From an uncultured Prevotella sp. (GTDB taxonomy: Bacteria > Bacteroidota > Bacteroidia > Bacteroidales > Bacteroidaceae), in NCBI GenBank assembly GCA_900314365.1, contig OMVH01000061.1, positions 1-6,891 of the forward strand: DNA of 6,891 bases. The letters run 5' to 3'. This document shows positions 1 through 5,563 of this stretch, in pieces. How positions within the stretch are numbered: the stretch's first letter is position 1; each line of letters begins with the position of its first letter. The translations under genes were made by a program, and so were the position numbers. The notes below the pieces were generated by a model. The model did no database searches and had not been told where the DNA came from. It saw only the letters and a list, made by a program, of their open reading frames with translations.

Positions 1-29
1 GGCCGCTGGTTCGAGTCCAGTAATCCCGA
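1..29 (+). tRNA. 3' end of a tRNA gene (5' part outside window)
   Basis: Bases 5-21 form a standard T-arm: a 5-bp stem (GCTGG/CCAGT, one G-T wobble) closing the loop TTCGAGT. The 3' acceptor strand AATCCCG (22-28) and discriminator A (29) follow. CCA is not encoded, as is common in Bacteroidota. The acceptor 5' strand, outside the window, should be close to CGGGATT. A C1-G72 pair with discriminator A would fit tRNA-Pro, but the anticodon is not visible, so the isoacceptor is left open. The short stretch before the T-arm suggests a class I tRNA without a long variable arm, although only four bases of it are seen. Confidence 0.85.
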
Positions 30-38
30 CGGGGGTAA

Positions 39-73
39 GGGGACTGGGAGTTTAGGCTCTCGGTTCCCTTTTT
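39..73 (+). terminator. Intrinsic terminator of the tRNA transcript
   Basis: GGGGACTGGGAG (39-50) pairs with CTCTCGGTTCCC (57-68) along 12 bp, three of them G-T wobbles, round a 6-nt loop. TTTTT (69-73) follows directly. The stem plus immediate T-run, 10 bases past the tRNA end, is a textbook Rho-independent terminator. It separates the tRNA from the genes downstream. Confidence 0.85.
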
Positions 74-172
74 CTGTCTCAAGCCGGAATCTCTGCATCC
101 GCACTACAGAGGTTATGTGCTAAAGAAACATAAACTTCAGGGAACTCCACCGAAAGAGCCTCCTATTTTTCG

Positions 173-180
173 TACATTTG
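173..180 (+). promoter_or_regulatory. Candidate -7 promoter element for the 221-2990 gene pair
   Basis: TACATTTG matches the Bacteroidota sigma-70 -7 consensus TAnnTTTG. It would start transcription near 185-188 and give a leader of about 33 nt. No convincing -33 TTTG/TTG is seen at the usual 19-21 bp spacing upstream, so the site may be weak or activator dependent. A short dyad, AGAGG-AA-CCTCT (196-207), lies in the predicted leader. Confidence 0.45.
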
Positions 181-207
181 TAGAATAAACCGTTCAGAGG
201 AACCTCT

Positions 208-212
208 AAGGA
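208..212 (+). promoter_or_regulatory. Ribosome binding site of the small Cys/His protein
   Basis: AAGGA lies 8 bases before the ATG at 221. Shine-Dalgarno sites are often weak or absent in this phylum, so a good one supports 221 as the true start. Confidence 0.55.
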
Positions 213-220
213 CATATTTC

Positions 221-580
221 ATGGCAAGCAGACTGAATCAAAAGCGACGCTGGGCGGCAAGGATACTATTGTCAGTATTCGTGCCCCTGCTCCTTATGGC
301 CTCGGTCCATGTTCACCATTACAGCCCTGTTAGCGAGACGACGTGTTACGAATGCGCGCACCACATCCCGCACGGCGGACATCTCACGGGCGCAACTGTG
401 AGCATAAGCAGTTGTGTTCTTTGTCAGTTCCTCAGCATTCCTTTTATCATGGGCGGTGTTTTGACCGTAGTTTCGTTGGTCAGACCACTGTCCTCCACCC
501 CACTTCCGCTCTGTTGCCACACCTACCTTGCCCAAGTGGGGACTGTGGCATTGAGGGCTCCACCAGCCTCATTATTCTAA
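221..580 (+). CDS. Small Cys/His-rich membrane protein, possibly metal-related
   Basis: A 119-residue protein of unassigned function. A basic N-terminus (KRR at 8-10) is followed by a hydrophobic segment at about 14-30 (signal anchor or signal peptide). Next comes a metal-ligand-like cluster: H30, H32, H33, C42-x-x-C45, H47, H48, H51 and H54, then a second CxxC at C65/C68. A second hydrophobic segment covers roughly 69-88 and a Cys-Cys-His lies at 98-100. The tail contains LRAPP, which I recall from small Cys/His proteins encoded beside TonB receptors in Bacteroidota. It precedes the receptor gene by 49 bases on the same strand, with no terminator between, which suggests one operon. Binding or handling of a metal at the cytoplasmic membrane or periplasm is inference from the Cys/His pattern and the neighbour; the biochemical role is unknown. 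The start is supported by AAGGA at 208-212. Confidence 0.75.
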   Translation: MASRLNQKRRWAARILLSVFVPLLLMASVHVHHYSPVSETTCYECAHHIPHGGHLTGATVSISSCVLCQFLSIPFIMGGVLTVVSLVRPLSSTPLPLCCHTYLAQVGTVALRAPPASLF

Positions 581-622
581 TCAGAAAGCCCCCATTACAC
601 GACTTTTACTTTTAGAATAATG
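570..622 (+). repeat. 11-bp perfect inverted repeat between two genes
   Basis: CATTATTCTAA (570-580) is the exact reverse complement of TTAGAATAATG (612-622), with a 31-base spacer. The left arm ends with the TAA stop codon of the small membrane protein. The right arm ends 7 bases before the receptor's ATG at 630. As RNA it would form an AT-rich hairpin beside the receptor's translation start. As DNA it could be a widely spaced operator. There is no T-run after it, so it does not look like a terminator. Confidence 0.7.
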
Positions 623-629
623 TATCAGA

Positions 630-2990
630 ATGAAGAAAGAACTCTTTTTCATGCTGCTTGCAGGCTTTTGCCTGAGAGTGGCAGGAGCCCGTATTGAACC
701 AGCTCCCAAGGCCTCCCTCACCGGTGTGGTAAGGGATGCCACCGACAACGACGCTTTGATTGGCGTGACAGTCAGCATTCCGGAACTCTACATAATGACT
801 ACTACCGGCGCCGACGGCCGTTACAAGATAGACAATCTCCCCATTCGCACCCTCACCGTCCAAGTGGCTTACCTCGGGCATCAGAGCATCACACGAAAGG
901 TGAACCTGGAGACAGAGCGCAAGGCCGACTTTGTCATGAAAGAGGCTAACGTAGTGCTTGGAGATGTGATCGTGACGGGAGTAGCCGGACAGACACTACG
1001 AAAGGACTCGCCGGTGCCCGAGGCAGTTATTAGTTCAGCCGAACTTCAAGCCACCTCGTCGACAAACATCATCGATGCGCTGTCGCATCTTCCCGGCGTC
1101 TCACAACTGACCACGGGCAGCGGAATATCCAAGCCTGTCATCCGCGGACTGGGCTACAACAGGGTGGTCACCATCGATGACGGCGTACGGCAAGAGGGCC
1201 AGCAGTGGGGCGACGAGCACGGCATCGAGGTCGACGGACAGTCGGTGAGCAGTGCCGAAGTACTCAAAGGTCCAGCATCTCTCATGTACGGTTCGGATGC
1301 AATGGCGGGAGTCATCATCTTGCACGGCATGCCTACGATGGCCCAAGGACAGATGCGGGGCGACGTATCCACAGAATATCAGACCAATAATGGCTTGCTC
1401 GGTGCCTCGTTCCACTTTGCAGGCAACAAGCACGGATTCGTATGGGATGCTCGCTACTCCGGTAAAATGGCGCACGCCTACAAAAACCACTACGACGGCT
1501 ACGTCCTCGGTTCACAGTTCCGGGAGAATGCCTTGAGCGCCATGCTTGGAGCCCAGGGAAACTGGGGATTCAGTCATCTGAAACTGAGCCTCTACCATCT
1601 GACTCCAAGCATGCCCGAAGGCACACGCGAAGATGCTACCGGAGCGTTTCTGAAGCCAGTGCTCAAGGATGGAGAGGAGACAGAGACTATCGCCTCGCAA
1701 GACGATTTGAAGACCTACGGCAAGGGCTTTCCTTATCAACAGATTCACCACTACAAAATGGTGCTAGACAACAGCCTCTACCTCGGCCCGGGCCATCTCA
1801 AACTCAACTTAGCCTATCAGCAGAACCAGCGCGAAGAGTTCGAGGAGGTGGCTGCCCCCACTACTCCGGGGCTGTCGTTCAAACTGCACACGCTCTCCTA
1901 CAACACTCGCTACAGCATCAACGACCTTGGAGCCTGGACGCTGGCATCGGGGGTAAACGGCATGTACCAACGCTCAAAGAACCTTGGCGACGAGTATCTC
2001 ATCCCTGAGTACCGCCTTTTCGACATCGGTCTCTTCACCACAGCCGGCTTCAAGGCAGGCCACTGGAACGTGAGCGGAGGCCTGCGCTACGACCACCGGA
2101 GTCTGAACTCCTTCGCCCTCGCCGGACGCTTCGAAGCCTTCACACGCCACTTCAATGCCGTGACTGGAAGCATTGGTGCCGTCTACTCGTTGGACAACAT
2201 GAACTTCAGACTCAATCTTTCGCGGGGGTTCCGTGCGCCCAACTTAGGAGAATTAGCCTCAAACGGAGAGCACGAAGGCACCTATCGCTACGAGCTTGGC
2301 AACAGTGAGCTCAAGGCGGAGCACAGCTGGCAAGTGGATGCCGGATGGGACTTCTCCTCCAAATACGTGAAGGCAGAGGTCGCCCTCTTCGCAAACTCCA
2401 TCGGCAACTACATCTACGCACGACGGACAGAGACCGGTTCGACAGCACAGACTGACGGGCTGCCCGTCTACCAGTACGCCCAGGGTGATGCCCGGCTGCT
2501 CGGAGGTGAGGTGTCGGTCGACGTGCACCCCATAGAGCGGTTGCATATAGCAAACAGCTTCAGCTACGTGAACGCCATACAGCTCCACCAGCCTCGTTCA
2601 ACCAAATATCTTCCCATGACTCCGGCTCCACGCTACGAGGTCGACGTGCGCTACGACGTCATCCGCGATGGAAAAGTGCTCAACAACTTCTACGTGCGAG
2701 CCGGTGCCGAATGCTATCTGCGACAGAATCACTATTACATGGACAACGACACCGAGACTGCCACACCGGGCTACGTTCTGCTGTCGGCCTCGGCAGGCAC
2801 CGATGTCCGCCTGCATGGGCGCAAGCTGTTCTCGCTGTCCATCATCGGCACCAACCTTACAGACAAGGCCTATCAAAGCCATCTCAGCCGCCTCAAATAC
2901 GCCGACATGAATCTTGCAACAGGCCGGCGGGGAATCTTCGACATGGGACGCAACATCACCTTTAAGCTTGCTGTCCCCGTCTATTTCTGA
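630..2990 (+). CDS. TonB-dependent outer-membrane receptor, ZnuD-like metal receptor group
   Basis: A 786-residue receptor, normal length for the family. The signal peptide is about 1-20 (MKK, hydrophobic core, VAGA then R21). A carboxypeptidase-regulatory-like beta-sandwich (about 28-105) follows, including GVTVSIP and TTTGADGRYKIDNLP, as is common in Bacteroidota receptors. DVIVTG (112-117) opens the plug domain, which has NIIDALSHLPGV (146-157), PVIRGLG (169-175) and VLKGPASLMYGSDAMAGVI (211-229). The rest is a 22-strand-type barrel ending in a terminal Phe (VPVYF), the usual outer-membrane signature. GDEHGIEVD (194-202) in the plug and SNGEHEGTYRYELGNSEL (544-561) in the barrel resemble ZnuD-type zinc receptors, where an acidic-His pair in the plug binds metal. 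Zinc or another metal is therefore the likely substrate, though haem or a metallophore cannot be excluded. It would import substrate across the outer membrane using TonB-ExbBD energy; those genes are not in this window. No Shine-Dalgarno site is seen. Confidence 0.93.
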   Translation: MKKELFFMLLAGFCLRVAGARIEPAPKASLTGVVRDATDNDALIGVTVSIPELYIMTTTGADGRYKIDNLPIRTLTVQVAYLGHQSITRKVNLETERKADFVMKEANVVLGDVIVTGVAGQTLRKDSPVPEAVISSAELQATSSTNIIDALSHLPGVSQLTTGSGISKPVIRGLGYNRVVTIDDGVRQEGQQWGDEHGIEVDGQSVSSAEVLKGPASLMYGSDAMAGVIILHGMPTMAQGQMRGDVSTEYQTNNGLLGASFHFAGNKHGFVWDARYSGKMAHAYKNHYDGYVLGSQFRENALSAMLGAQGNWGFSHLKLSLYHLTPSMPEGTREDATGAFLKPVLKDGEETETIASQDDLKTYGKGFPYQQIHHYKMVLDNSLYLGPGHLKLNLAYQQNQREEFEEVAAPTTPGLSFKLHTLSYNTRYSINDLGAWTLASGVNGMYQRSKNLGDEYLIPEYRLFDIGLFTTAGFKAGHWNVSGGLRYDHRSLNSFALAGRFEAFTRHFNAVTGSIGAVYSLDNMNFRLNLSRGFRAPNLGELASNGEHEGTYRYELGNSELKAEHSWQVDAGWDFSSKYVKAEVALFANSIGNYIYARRTETGSTAQTDGLPVYQYAQGDARLLGGEVSVDVHPIERLHIANSFSYVNAIQLHQPRSTKYLPMTPAPRYEVDVRYDVIRDGKVLNNFYVRAGAECYLRQNHYYMDNDTETATPGYVLLSASAGTDVRLHGRKLFSLSIIGTNLTDKAYQSHLSRLKYADMNLATGRRGIFDMGRNITFKLAVPVYF

Positions 2991-3071
2991 CAGATTTACT
3001 GCAAAAGTACGGTGACGCAAGCAGCTGTGACTGCCAATCTCTGTACTCATGCCAAGCTTATGACAACACAC

Positions 3072-3102
3072 AGGACGTATGGGGACATCACCCATGCGTC
3101 CT
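3072..3102. terminator. Hairpin in the receptor-regulator gap, possible terminator
   Basis: AGGACGTATGGG (3072-3083) pairs with CCCATGCGTCCT (3091-3102) over 12 bp with one wobble, closing a 7-nt loop (GACATCA). It lies 82 bases after the receptor's stop codon and 85 before the next start codon. The downstream sequence is only moderately T-rich (TGCCATTTATC), and the upstream flank has no A-run for the other strand. It is a solid hairpin, but its role as a terminator is only probable. Confidence 0.5.
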
Positions 3103-3152
3103 TGCCATTTATCTCCTTTGTACAATCAAGACTTATTATCGCCGGATTTTCC

Positions 3153-3182
3153 TTGTCCTCCCGCAACTTTTTAGTATTTTTG
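3153..3182 (+). promoter_or_regulatory. Promoter of the regulator gene, abutting its start codon
   Basis: TTG (3153-3155), 19 bases, then TATTTTTG (3175-3182) match the Bacteroidota -33 TTTG / -7 TAnnTTTG layout with correct spacing. The -7 element ends only four bases before the ATG at 3187. Transcription starting 4-7 bases after the -7 box would begin at or inside the start codon, so the message would be leaderless. Confidence 0.65.
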
Positions 3183-3186
3183 CACT

Positions 3187-4869
3187 ATGAAAGGGCTGAG
3201 AAGAACTAGGTACAGTGTGCTCGTCGTGTTGGTATGGTTGCTGACATGCACGGCATCAGGTGCCAACACGCAAGGTGTCTACAAGCAATTCCTCGCCAAG
3301 CCTTCTTCCGAACTCTACTCCACGGCCAAACGCATCATTGACCAAGGCAGACTCTCGAGCGACACCGCGTTGGTGTGTCTCACCATCATCTACAACCGCT
3401 ACATGCCCCAGCTCCCTCCCGAAGAGCAACAACGCACCCAGGAAGCGTGCCTGCGCCTCTGGACCATCTACTTTTATGGATTCTACGATTACCCAAAATG
3501 TTTTGAATATCTGTCCAAGGCCCGCGAGATAGCAAAAGCCACGGGGAAGTACGACCCTCTCATCTATCTCAACCTCGGAGCAATGTACCAGACCATAGCC
3601 GAGGAATCGAGCAATGCCGACCTCAACCGCAAGGCTCTCGGATACTACAGCCAGGCTTTCCATACCTCCTACGACAACCACGACCCCCACCATGCCGACA
3701 TGGCCATCACCAACCTGCTTTACGTGAGTCACCTTTTGAGGATGCTCCCCACAGTGGAGCCTATTCTCAAACAATATCGCCATTGGCAGTCAAGCGGCTT
3801 GCTCTACCGCTACAATCTGCTTCTCTACGATGCTCTGAGGCTTTTGGAGAAGAACGACTTCAACGGTGCCATAGCAATCTACAACAAACAATTGACTTTG
3901 CTCGGGCCTACCAAGGAATACCGTCGGCTGCTCTACTTCACATATATAAATAAGGTATATGCCTACAGAGACCTTGGGCTCACTGACAAGGCTCTGGAAT
4001 GCATGGCTGAGCCGGAGGCCATAGCTTTGAGTATGAACCAGAAAGACCTGAAACTCGAAGTCTATACCATCTTCTCCGACCTTTACAAAGCCAAAGGAGC
4101 ACAACGTCAGTACAACATCTACCGCGAGAAATACATTCTGCTGAAGGACACGCTGACCAACTACCGCCAGTTAGCGAGCGTCAGCGAGATGGAGTTCCAA
4201 TCCCAGCTGAAAGAGGTGGGCAACGAGATGCAACGCCTCACCCACAAGCATGAAGTACAGCAAAACATCATCATCGTGGGCTGCATCGTCTCTGTTGTCA
4301 TCCTTCTGTTGCTCTTTGTGGTCTTCCGCCAGAACCGACGACTGCGCCAGAGCAACCAACAGCTCTACCGTCAAAACGTCAGCCTGCTCAAAGCCGAGGA
4401 GCAACAACGCCTGATGAGACAGCGGACTACAGTGGCCGAACAGCCCGCTCAACCTCAAGCCACTGATGCGACTGAAAAGAAGCCGGGAAAGGCTGCCACG
4501 CACAACGACATCGACACAGAGCTCCTTGAGCGCATTCGCAATGTAATGGAAAACGACGACGAAATCTGTCAAAGCGGATTCAGTGTCGAGCGGCTGGCCT
4601 CACTGACAGACTCGAAATATAAGAATGTCTCGCAGGTCATACACGAGAAATTCGACTGTAATTTCAATACTTTCCTCAACGAATACCGCATCAAAGTGGC
4701 TTGCAAGCGCATGAACGACCTGGAACACTACGGCAACTACACCATAGAGGCCATCTCGTCGAGCGTGGGATTCCGCTCGCGCACATCCTTCGTGACTTCG
4801 TTCAAGCGTGTCACCGGACTCACTCCTTCGGAATACCAGCAATTGGCAAGGAAGGAAAAGACGAAGTGA
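3187..4869 (+). CDS. Membrane-tethered TPR / AraC-type transcriptional regulator
   Basis: A 560-residue one-component regulator. A signal peptide or first anchor lies at about 1-26 (basic MKGLRRTR, hydrophobic core, TASGA). Helix-rich TPR-like repeats follow at about 85-320, for example 127-160, 206-239, 250-283 and 289-319. A heptad-like stretch (about 326-358) leads to one strong membrane span at 360-380, and a basic, Gln-rich coiled coil follows (381-412). A low-complexity Pro/Ala/Gln linker (415-440) joins the C-terminal AraC domain (about 441-553). That domain has both helix-turn-helix units: FSVERLASL (465-473) and the signature VGFRSRTSFVTSFKRVTGLTPSEY (527-550). Predicted topology puts the TPR region in the periplasm and the DNA-binding domain in the cytoplasm, a design frequent in Bacteroidota. 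The signal and target genes cannot be read from the sequence. The next Met is at residue 73, beyond the signal peptide, so 3187 must be the start even though almost no leader remains. A second hydrophobic reading (no cleavage, two spans) would leave the TPR side unchanged. Confidence 0.92.
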   Translation: MKGLRRTRYSVLVVLVWLLTCTASGANTQGVYKQFLAKPSSELYSTAKRIIDQGRLSSDTALVCLTIIYNRYMPQLPPEEQQRTQEACLRLWTIYFYGFYDYPKCFEYLSKAREIAKATGKYDPLIYLNLGAMYQTIAEESSNADLNRKALGYYSQAFHTSYDNHDPHHADMAITNLLYVSHLLRMLPTVEPILKQYRHWQSSGLLYRYNLLLYDALRLLEKNDFNGAIAIYNKQLTLLGPTKEYRRLLYFTYINKVYAYRDLGLTDKALECMAEPEAIALSMNQKDLKLEVYTIFSDLYKAKGAQRQYNIYREKYILLKDTLTNYRQLASVSEMEFQSQLKEVGNEMQRLTHKHEVQQNIIIVGCIVSVVILLLLFVVFRQNRRLRQSNQQLYRQNVSLLKAEEQQRLMRQRTTVAEQPAQPQATDATEKKPGKAATHNDIDTELLERIRNVMENDDEICQSGFSVERLASLTDSKYKNVSQVIHEKFDCNFNTFLNEYRIKVACKRMNDLEHYGNYTIEAISSSVGFRSRTSFVTSFKRVTGLTPSEYQQLARKEKTK

Positions 4870-4892
4870 GTCCTTGCCAGTACCACAAGGAT
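4870..4892 (+). other. Short hairpin directly after the regulator's stop codon
   Basis: GTCCTTG (4870-4876) pairs with CAAGGAT (4886-4892), with one G-T end pair and a 9-nt loop. It starts at the base after TGA. No T-run follows, so termination is doubtful; it may protect the 3' end of the message. It overlaps the first 22-bp repeat unit and competes with nothing in the larger hairpin that starts at 4901. Confidence 0.4.
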
Positions 4893-4964
4893 ATTACTCC
4901 AGTACCGAAAGGACATTACTCCAGTATTGTCAGAGTGATACTTCAGTACTGTCCCGTCGGTACT
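4877..4964. repeat. Four tandem 22-bp units with TACTnCAGTA junctions
   Basis: Units lie at 4877-4898, 4899-4920, 4921-4942 and 4943-4964 with no gap. Units 1 and 2 agree at 19 of 22 positions; units 3 and 4 have diverged in the middle. All keep CAGTA at positions 2-6 and TACT at the end (units 1-2 ATTACT, 3 GATACT, 4 GGTACT). Each internal junction is the dyad TACTCCAGTA or TACTTCAGTA (4895-4904, 4917-4926, 4939-4948). A 22-bp period is not a multiple of three, so this is not a coding repeat. It starts 8 bases past the regulator's stop codon. Confidence 0.8.
4901..4964. other. 64-nt symmetric imperfect hairpin made from repeat units 2-4
   Basis: The 30 bases at 4901-4930 pair with 4935-4964 in exact register, without bulges, round the loop CAGA (4931-4934). 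Of 30 positions, 25 pair (22 Watson-Crick, 3 G-T). The helices are AGTACCGA/TCGGTACT (8 bp), GGACA/TGTCC (5 bp), TACT/AGTA (4 bp) and AGTATTGT/GTGATACT (8 bp including the wobbles). They are separated by mismatches at 4909-4910, 4916 and 4921-4922. No T-run follows directly, so it is not a classical terminator. Confidence 0.75.
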
Positions 4965-4990
4965 CACTCAGAATTGTAGTTTAACGCTTT

Positions 4991-5118
4991 TGGTTGACTA
5001 CTTTGAGTCTTATTTTTAATGTTGGTTGACCCAGTTAAACATTATTTTTATATTTGGTTGATACGTCTGCGGCTTAGTCACGTTTGTGGTTGACACAGCC
5101 GCTGCGTTGGCAAAAACC
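4991..5118 (+). repeat. Four degenerate 32-bp units headed by TGGTTGA
   Basis: TGGTTGA occurs at 4991-4997, 5023-5029, 5055-5061 and 5087-5093, each exactly 32 bases after the last. Three copies continue as TGGTTGAC, and the first three are preceded by T. The first two units also share TTATTTTTA in their second half; the rest of units 3 and 4 has diverged. About three helical turns separate the copies, so they would face the same side of the DNA. An inverted pair, GTTTAAC (4979-4985) and GTTAAAC (5034-5040), brackets the first unit. The function is unknown. Confidence 0.7.
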
Positions 5119-5522
5119 ATAACAGAACAAGAGAGGGGTAAAGGCGGAGGCCTCACCTCCCGCTCTCGTTCCGGTCTCGCATAAAGCAAGACATTCTTCT
5201 TGGGTCACCCCAAAGTGGGTTATGAGGAATGCAAAGTCTTATGAGCTCCCGACTTTGTCAACGCGTCACCCTAATTCCATCAAATAAGTTTATGAATGAT
5301 AATGTGTAAAATGACGTGAAATAGTTATGTAGAGGTTTTCGCACTCAATAGAACTCTGAGACCAGAACTCCATTGGGAGCAGGATCATGCCCATGACTGG
5401 AAACCGTCAAATTCACAGATACTCTTTCAAAGTTTGTACATTTTTTAAGCCAAAACCTCGATTTCTCGTGCAAATAATAGAATTTTGAACAGCATCTGTT
5501 ACACTTTGCCCCCTCATCCGAA
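5119..5522. other. Gene-free stretch with scattered small inverted repeats
   Basis: I see no credible gene here. The visible structure is a GC-rich hairpin, GCGGAGG/CCTCCcGC (5144-5163, one bulged C, loop CCTCA), flanked by GAGAG (5131-5135) and CTCTC (5163-5167). There is also GCAAAGTC/GACTTTGT (5231-5258, one G-T pair, 12-nt loop), and TTGGG/CCCAA near 5200-5213. From about 5275 on the DNA is clearly more AT-rich than the genes. None of these hairpins has a T-run, so I name no terminator. It could hold part of the regulator's 3' leader, a small RNA, or remnants of an old insertion. Confidence 0.4.
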
Positions 5523-5540
5523 TACATTTGACTAACTTTG
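5523..5540 (+). promoter_or_regulatory. Protease promoter region with two -7 elements
   Basis: TACATTTG (5523-5530) and TAACTTTG (5533-5540) both match TAnnTTTG and are 10 bp apart. The only nearby TTTG that could act as -33 is at 5505-5508, 14 bases before the first box and 24 before the second, so neither spacing is ideal. Use of the second box would give an A-rich leader of about 18 nt before the ATG at 5564. Confidence 0.6.
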
Positions 5541-5563
5541 CAAAGAAATTAAACCCTTAACGT

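Noticed and set aside
1..29. tRNA 3' end as the attachment site of an integrated element
   Set aside because: No second copy of the tRNA 3' end, no integrase and no other mobile genes occur in the window.
3002..3009. Antisense promoter (TACTTTTG on the - strand) at the receptor's 3' end
   Set aside because: It matches the -7 consensus, but no -33 element is found at proper spacing, and such words recur by chance in Bacteroidota gaps.
2598..3125. 175-residue open frame on the - strand
   Set aside because: It is mostly antisense to the receptor barrel, shows no recognisable domain, and is a typical shadow of a GC-rich codon pattern.
3256..3783. 175-residue open frame on the - strand
   Set aside because: It lies wholly antisense to the regulator's TPR region, and its Val/Gly-rich low-complexity translation looks like a shadow.
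4870..4979. Coding continuation through the 22-bp repeats in another frame
   Set aside because: The open frame there overlaps the regulator's AraC domain, and the 22-base period shifts frame each unit, so no peptide repeat results.
5087..5096. TTGACA as an E. coli-type -35 element
   Set aside because: No TATAAT-like partner lies at 16-18 bp, and Bacteroidota use a different promoter consensus; the word belongs to the 32-bp repeat.
4877..5118. CRISPR array from the two periodic repeat blocks
   Set aside because: The 22-bp units are contiguous with no spacers, and the 32-bp units share only about 7-8 invariant bases. Real CRISPR repeats are near-identical over 25 or more bases.
5345..5527. 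60-residue Cys-containing open frame on the - strand in the gap before the protease
   Set aside because: Its ATG falls inside the protease promoter boxes; no ribosome site, promoter or recognisable domain supports it.
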